Positions 59,987 through 64,000 of a stretch of DNA of 64,000 bases are shown one piece after another. Under the pieces are notes generated by a model. The model saw only the letters and a list, made by a program, of their open reading frames with translations, had not been told where the DNA came from and searched no databases. This DNA comes from Microbacterium sp. Yaish 1 (GTDB lineage Bacteria > Actinomycetota > Actinomycetes > Actinomycetales > Microbacteriaceae). Position 1 is the stretch's first letter. Every line of letters starts with the position of its first letter. The position numbers were made by a program, and so were the translations under genes. Location of the stretch: contig NZ_NPMR01000001.1 of assembly GCF_002245215.1 (NCBI RefSeq), positions 1,054,001 to 1,118,000 of the forward strand, read 5' to 3'.

Positions 59987-60541
59987 TCAGGCGCGGTCGC
60001 TGCGCGCCTGGGCGGCGCGCGGATCGGGCGCATGGGCGTCGACCTCGTCGACGGCCTGCTGCAGGCGTCCGAGGCACGCGATGACGATGCGCGCCTCCTC
60101 CGCCGACATCCCGTCGACGGCGGCGATCATGCGCTCGTGCATCCGACCGAGGGTCTCGCGCACCTCTTCGTCCGACTTCTCGGTCGCGACCACATGGACG
60201 CTGCGGCGATCACTGGGGTGGGCCTGACGGGTGACGTGGCCCGACTTCTGCAGCCGGTCGATCAGCGCCGTCGTCGAGGCCGTCGAGATGCCGAGGTACC
60301 GGGAGAGCTCGGTCGGTCCGACGAGGCGCCCCTCGCCGTGCGCCTTGATGAGGTACCGGAGCACGAGCAGCTCGTTCTCGCCCATCGACATGGAGTCCCG
60401 GGTGCGGCGGCGCATGGCCGCTTCCGCGGCGCGATAGAGCCGGAACGCCTGGAGCACGGCGATGCCGCGCTCGCGAGGAGTCCCCGGATCGTCCGAGTCC
60501 GACGGATACCAGTAATGCGTGGGCGTCGGGACATCGGGCAC
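59987..60541 (-). CDS. MarR family transcriptional regulator
   Basis: This 184-residue protein has an N-terminal extension (MPDVPTPTHYWYPSDSDDPG) and then the winged helix: MGENELLVLRYLIKAHGEGRLVGPTELSRYLGISTASTTALIDRL, with wing HPSDRRSVHVVATEKSD. Start GTG 60541. No direct operator could be assigned. The Tyr/Trp-rich N-terminus is unusual for MarR. Confidence 0.9.
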   Translation of the reverse strand: MPDVPTPTHYWYPSDSDDPGTPRERGIAVLQAFRLYRAAEAAMRRRTRDSMSMGENELLVLRYLIKAHGEGRLVGPTELSRYLGISTASTTALIDRLQKSGHVTRQAHPSDRRSVHVVATEKSDEEVRETLGRMHERMIAAVDGMSAEEARIVIACLGRLQQAVDEVDAHAPDPRAAQARSDRA

Positions 60542-60654
60542 TTCGGCATCCTAAGACGCGGGCGGGGCCCCACGCACGTCGCACGCGGAGGTATTGACGC
60601 GATCGCCCATCCATGAGACGGGATGATCCGAAACACGTACGTCGCGGTCGTCGA

Positions 60655-61920
60655 TCACTCGTCGCGGTCGTACCCCAGCGCCGGCCCGTCGCCATCGATC
60701 GTGTGCGCGGCGGGCGCACCAGCGGCTGCTGCCCGGGCGCGTCGAGCGCTCCGGGTGAGAAGCAGCGCGGCCCCGGCGGCCGACAGCAGCGTCCCGAGGA
60801 GCACGCCGAGCCGCGCGCCGTCGGTGTGGACGCCATCGGCGAAGGACAGGCCCGTGATGAGCAGCGACACCGTGAACCCGATCCCGCACAGCAGTCCGAT
60901 CGGCAGCAGGTCCCGCATCCCGACTCCGCCCGGCAGGCGCAGGGGCGTCGTGCGGGTGACGAGCGCGGTCGTCCCGAGCACGCCGGCCGCCTTGCCGACG
61001 ACCAGGCCGACGACGATCGCGAGGACGACGGGCTGCGCGACGACCGCGAGGGGATCGCTCGTTCCGACGACGCTGACGCCCGCGGCGAAGAATGCGAACA
61101 CCGGCAGCGCGATGCCCGAGGAGAACGGACGCACGAGGTCGTCGTACGTGTCGGTGCGCGCCACGCTCTCGCCGTGCACCGGCCGGGCCGGGACGGCGAA
61201 CCCGAGCAGCACCCCGGCGATCGTGGCGTGCACGCCGGACGCATGGAGGAAGCCCCACACGACGAGCCCGAGCGGCAGCAGCATCCACCACCGTGCCCAT
61301 CGCTGCCGGACGACGACGGCGAACACCGCCGCGGTCGCGAGCGCCACCGCGAGCGCCACGATGTGGATCGTCGCGGTGTAGAAGATCGCGATGATCAGGA
61401 TCGCGAGCAGGTCGTCGACGACCGCGAGCGTCAGCAGGAACGTGCGCAGCCCCGGCGGAAGACCCCGCCCGAAGATCGCCAGCACCGCGAGCGCGAACGC
61501 GATGTCGGTCGCGGTGGGGATCGCCCACCCGCGCAGCGCTTCGGTGTCGCCCGAGACGAGGATCACGGCGGTGAAGAGGATCGCGGGGAGCAGCATCCCG
61601 CCGACCGCCGCCAGCACCGGCACCGCGGCCTCGCGCGGACGACGGAGGCTGCCCGCGACGAACTCGTGCTTGAGCTCGACGCCGACGACGAAGAAGAACA
61701 GCGCGAGCAGCCCGTCCGCGGCCCACGTCGACAGCGAGAGGTCCAGGTGCAGGGCCGCGGGCCCGATCGTGAACTCCGACAGCGCGGTGTAGGAGGCGGC
61801 GAGAGGCGAGTTCGCCCAGATCAGCGCGAGGGCCGCAGCGGCGAGGAGCAGCGCGCCGCCCGTCGTCTCACGCGACAGCCAGCGGCGCAGCCGGGCTCGG
61901 CGGGGCAGAGCGTCGTACAT
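60655..61920 (-). CDS. nhaA: Na+/H+ antiporter NhaA
   Basis: This 421-residue protein has about 11-12 membrane segments. Landmarks are GGALLLAAAALALIWANSPLA, LLALFFFVVGVELKHEFVAGSL and the catalytic Asp pair in LTLAVVDDLLAILIIAIFYT, and the GIALPVFAFFAAGV and IGFTVSLLITGLSF segments. It exports Na+ in exchange for H+, maintaining pH and salt balance. ATG 61920 follows GAGAGG at 8-nt spacing. The C-terminal tail is polar. Confidence 0.95.
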   Translation of the reverse strand: MYDALPRRARLRRWLSRETTGGALLLAAAALALIWANSPLAASYTALSEFTIGPAALHLDLSLSTWAADGLLALFFFVVGVELKHEFVAGSLRRPREAAVPVLAAVGGMLLPAILFTAVILVSGDTEALRGWAIPTATDIAFALAVLAIFGRGLPPGLRTFLLTLAVVDDLLAILIIAIFYTATIHIVALAVALATAAVFAVVVRQRWARWWMLLPLGLVVWGFLHASGVHATIAGVLLGFAVPARPVHGESVARTDTYDDLVRPFSSGIALPVFAFFAAGVSVVGTSDPLAVVAQPVVLAIVVGLVVGKAAGVLGTTALVTRTTPLRLPGGVGMRDLLPIGLLCGIGFTVSLLITGLSFADGVHTDGARLGVLLGTLLSAAGAALLLTRSARRARAAAAGAPAAHTIDGDGPALGYDRDE

Positions 61921-61996
61921 GCGGGGGACCTCTCGTCTTTCGCCGGCGGTCGCGCCGGCCCTGTCGACCAGACTTCCCGACACACCGACGGACAGC

Positions 61997-63307
61997 CTAC
62001 TCCTCGGCAGGTTCGGTCGCGGGGCCCGGCGTCGACGCGCGCGCCACGTGCAGCTCCGCGATGCGACGACGATCCAGCCGCGTCACCTCGATCGTCGCGC
62101 CGTCGACCTCGATCCGGTCGCCGACCCGCGCGAGGCGCCCGAGCTGCTCGATGACGAATCCGGCCACCGTGTCGGACGTCCCCCGCGGGATCGAGATACC
62201 GGTGGCCTCCTCGAAGTCCTGCAGGTTCAGCCGCCCGTCGACCGGTCCGCCGTCACCGGCGAGCGGATGCGGCATCGCCTCGGTGTCGTACTCGTCGACG
62301 ATCTCGCCGACGACCTCCTCGACCAGATCCTCGAGCGTCACGATGCCGTCGGTGCCGCCGTACTCGTCCACGACGACCGCGATCTGGCTGCCTTCCGCGC
62401 GCATCGAGGTGAGGGTCGGCAGCAGGCGCGCGGTCGAGGGGAAGTACCGGATCGGCCGCACGATCGACTGGAGCGGCTGCGTGTCGTCGGTGCCCGCGGC
62501 ATCCAGCACGTCGCGCACGTGCACGAACCCGGCCACGTCGTCGATCGTCTGATCGATGATGGGATACCGCGAGTAGGGCAGATCGCGAACGAGCGCGGCG
62601 GCCGCGCCGACCGTCTCGCCGCCCGGCAGCGACACGACCTCGGGACGCGGACGCATCACCTCGCTCAGCTGACGGTCGCGGAGCGAGAGGACATCGTCGA
62701 GGATGCGCCGTTCGTCCTCGGGAAGCCCCTCGTGGCTCGACACGATGTCGCGGAGCTCCTCGTCGCTGAGCTCCTCGCCGGTCTTGTTCGGGTCACCGCC
62801 CAGCAGCCGCACGAGCAGGTTGGTCGAGAGCGAGAGCAGCCAGATGACCGGGCGCATGAGCTTCGCGAAGCCGTTGAGCACCGGAGCGACGGCGTACGCG
62901 AAGGCGGCGTTGCGCTGGATCGCGAGGCGCTTGGGCACCAGCTCGCCGAGCACGAGCGAGAGGTAGGCGATGATCAGCGTCAGGACGATCGTCGCCACCG
63001 TCATCGCGGCGGCGCCGGAGAGCCCCCACGACACGAGCAGCGGGGCAAGCGAGGGGGCGATCGACGAGGCGCCGTACGCAGCCGAGGCGAAGCCCGCGAC
63101 CGTGACGCCGATCTGCACGGCGGAGAGGAACGTGTTGGGGTTCCGCGCGAGCGCGGCGACCTTCTCGCCGCGCTTGCCGCGGAGCGCGAGCGCGTTCACC
63201 TGACTCTCACGGAGGGTGACGAGTGCCATCTCCGTGGCGGCGAAGACGCCACCGATGAGCACGAAGACGACGACGAGGACGATGTTGAGGAGCAGGTCGC
63301 CGTTCAC
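61997..63307 (-). CDS. HlyC/CorC-type CNNM transporter-associated protein
   Basis: This 436-residue protein has an N-terminal DUF21/CNNM region with four membrane segments (residues 5-190), two CBS domains (about 205-330: LSDEELRDIVSSHEGLPEDERRIL, EVMRPRPEVVSLPG, VVVDEYGGTDGIVTLEDLVEEVVGEI) and a C-terminal CorC_HlyC domain (LNLQDFEEATGISIP, IEVTRLDRRRI). The family includes Mg2+/Co2+ export proteins. GTG 63307 follows GAGG at 8 nt. The older 'hemolysin' label does not imply lysis. Confidence 0.92.
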   Translation of the reverse strand: MNGDLLLNIVLVVVFVLIGGVFAATEMALVTLRESQVNALALRGKRGEKVAALARNPNTFLSAVQIGVTVAGFASAAYGASSIAPSLAPLLVSWGLSGAAAMTVATIVLTLIIAYLSLVLGELVPKRLAIQRNAAFAYAVAPVLNGFAKLMRPVIWLLSLSTNLLVRLLGGDPNKTGEELSDEELRDIVSSHEGLPEDERRILDDVLSLRDRQLSEVMRPRPEVVSLPGGETVGAAAALVRDLPYSRYPIIDQTIDDVAGFVHVRDVLDAAGTDDTQPLQSIVRPIRYFPSTARLLPTLTSMRAEGSQIAVVVDEYGGTDGIVTLEDLVEEVVGEIVDEYDTEAMPHPLAGDGGPVDGRLNLQDFEEATGISIPRGTSDTVAGFVIEQLGRLARVGDRIEVDGATIEVTRLDRRRIAELHVARASTPGPATEPAEE

Positions 63308-63449
63308 CGGCCGACCTCGCTCGCGAGAGGGGGCGCGCCCGGGGTCACCCGGGCGCCGGGACTGTCGGAGTCGGAGGCCTTCGAGGCTCGATGCGTCATC
63401 GCATAAAGGTAGCGGCATCCGCTCGGGATCCGCTGAAGGCTTGACACGG

Positions 63450-63492
63450 GCCGGGGCCCCCGCGACGTCGGGTACGTCGCAGGGGCCCCGGC
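63450..63492 (-). terminator. Long GC-rich terminator hairpin after the surface-protein gene
   Basis: Two 19-nt arms (63450-63468 and 63474-63492) pair with one mismatch, with a 5-nt loop CGGGT. It lies 5 nt past the stop of the LAxTG protein. It is the strongest hairpin in the window. Confidence 0.8.
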
Positions 63493-63497
63493 GGCTG

Positions 63498-64000
63498 TCA
63501 GGCGCGCGTCCGGCGGCGCAGCGTCACGGCGGCCGCACCGAGGACGATCGTCAGACCGCCGAACAGAGCGAGCCGCATGAGCTGCTCACTGCCCGCACCG
63601 GTCGCGGCGAGCGCGCCCACCGCGGTGCGGACGGTGTCGTCGTCGGACACCGGGTCGCCGGCCGGCGGGGTCGCCGTGACGGTCGCGGTGTTGGTCACTG
63701 CGCCGAGGGCACGGTCGCTCGCGGTCACCGCGTACACGGCGGTCGCGGTCACCGACTCACCGGGTGCGAGCACGTGCTGCGCTCCCGGCCAGGCGCCGAA
63801 CACGACCTCCGACAGCCCGCGGAGCTCGTCCTCGATCGCGACGCCGCGGAGCGTGACGTCTCCGGTGTTCGTCACCGTGAAGGCGTAGCGGATGCGGTCG
63901 CCGTCGAGCTCGCCCGTCTTCGTCAGCGCGATCGCGGGCCCCTGCGGCAACGGCTGGTCGAACTCGTCGTCGTCGGACACCGGGTCGCCCGTCGGCGGGG
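63498..64000 (-). CDS. LAxTG-anchored surface protein, C-terminal part (N-terminus beyond window)
   Basis: About 167 residues are visible, with the frame open to the window edge. It has one complete DUF11-like Ig repeat (AIALTKTGELDGDRIRYAFTVTNTGDVTLRGVAIEDELRG, ending in GDPVSDDDTVRT) and the start of an upstream repeat unit (PPTGDPVSDDDEFDQ). The C-terminus is LAATGAGSEQLMRLALFGGLTIVLGAAAVTLRRRTRA, a class E-type sortase signal (LAxTG, membrane helix, basic tail). The protein is covalently attached to the wall. The number of repeats upstream is unknown. Confidence 0.85.
   Translation of the reverse strand, partial: PPTGDPVSDDDEFDQPLPQGPAIALTKTGELDGDRIRYAFTVTNTGDVTLRGVAIEDELRGLSEVVFGAWPGAQHVLAPGESVTATAVYAVTASDRALGAVTNTATVTATPPAGDPVSDDDTVRTAVGALAATGAGSEQLMRLALFGGLTIVLGAAAVTLRRRTRA

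Noticed and set aside
1..64000. tRNA or rRNA genes
   Set aside because: I looked for the conserved T-loop and for rRNA-like stretches and found none convincing. A covariance search was not possible.

Overview
The window is high-GC actinobacterial DNA. Its gene order and content fit the Microbacteriaceae, most likely Microbacterium: DUF7882 paralogues, a DUF222/HNH (13E12-type) endonuclease, TreXYZ, an Lhr-Nei pair, GTG starts, leaderless genes and many ATGA-type overlaps. This placement is inferred from gene content, not from a database comparison. I saw no rRNA, tRNA or CRISPR array.

Layout. 1-1234: pxpB (cut by the window edge) and pxpA of 5-oxoproline hydrolysis. 1853-7430: a complete dipeptide/oligopeptide ABC importer, with a fused DppD-DppF ATPase on the plus strand converging on dppABC on the minus strand. 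A shared 14-base motif lies upstream of both units. 7604-11463: spermidine-synthase-like, TPR, SprT-like, ComB-like, SRPBCC-like and GNAT genes. 11501-15706: a minus-strand sensor kinase, LuxR-type regulator, ABC ATPase and FtsX-like permease module. 15772-19719: lipid kinase, DUF6421 protein and threonine aldolase.

19740-29600 looks like an accessory island between threonine aldolase and an M3 peptidase. It holds a decayed alpha/beta hydrolase, a probably autoregulated six-gene operon (four-TM protein, GPP34, ABC ATPase, permease, TetR, DUF998), a truncated resolvase, MarR and TetR regulators, two small tandem paralogues, a deaminase-ASCH fusion, a palindromic element and a leaderless acetyltransferase.

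29615-43761: housekeeping and repair genes (M3 peptidase, NUDIX-like, esterase, ABC-F with a possible leader peptide, Lhr helicase with a Nei-family glycosylase, YitT, hexapeptide-repeat protein, HTH-less LysR effector domain, class I amidotransferase). 43868-51129: a TspO-like protein and the treX-treY-treZ trehalose operon. 51286-53941: lipoprotein, WXG100-like protein and an HNH gene whose start codon lies inside a LexA-type box. 54316-57284: envelope-associated proteins ending in YihY/BrkB. 57320-63307: small conserved proteins, two DUF7882 paralogues, MarR, NhaA and a HlyC/CorC protein. 63498-64000: the C-terminus of a LAxTG surface protein.

The most distinctive feature is a set of short palindromic elements. 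There are three 89-bp copies of one kind, all in the same orientation; three looser copies of a second kind; and singletons. Two of the elements sit in frame inside genes (ABC-F and threonine aldolase) without breaking them.
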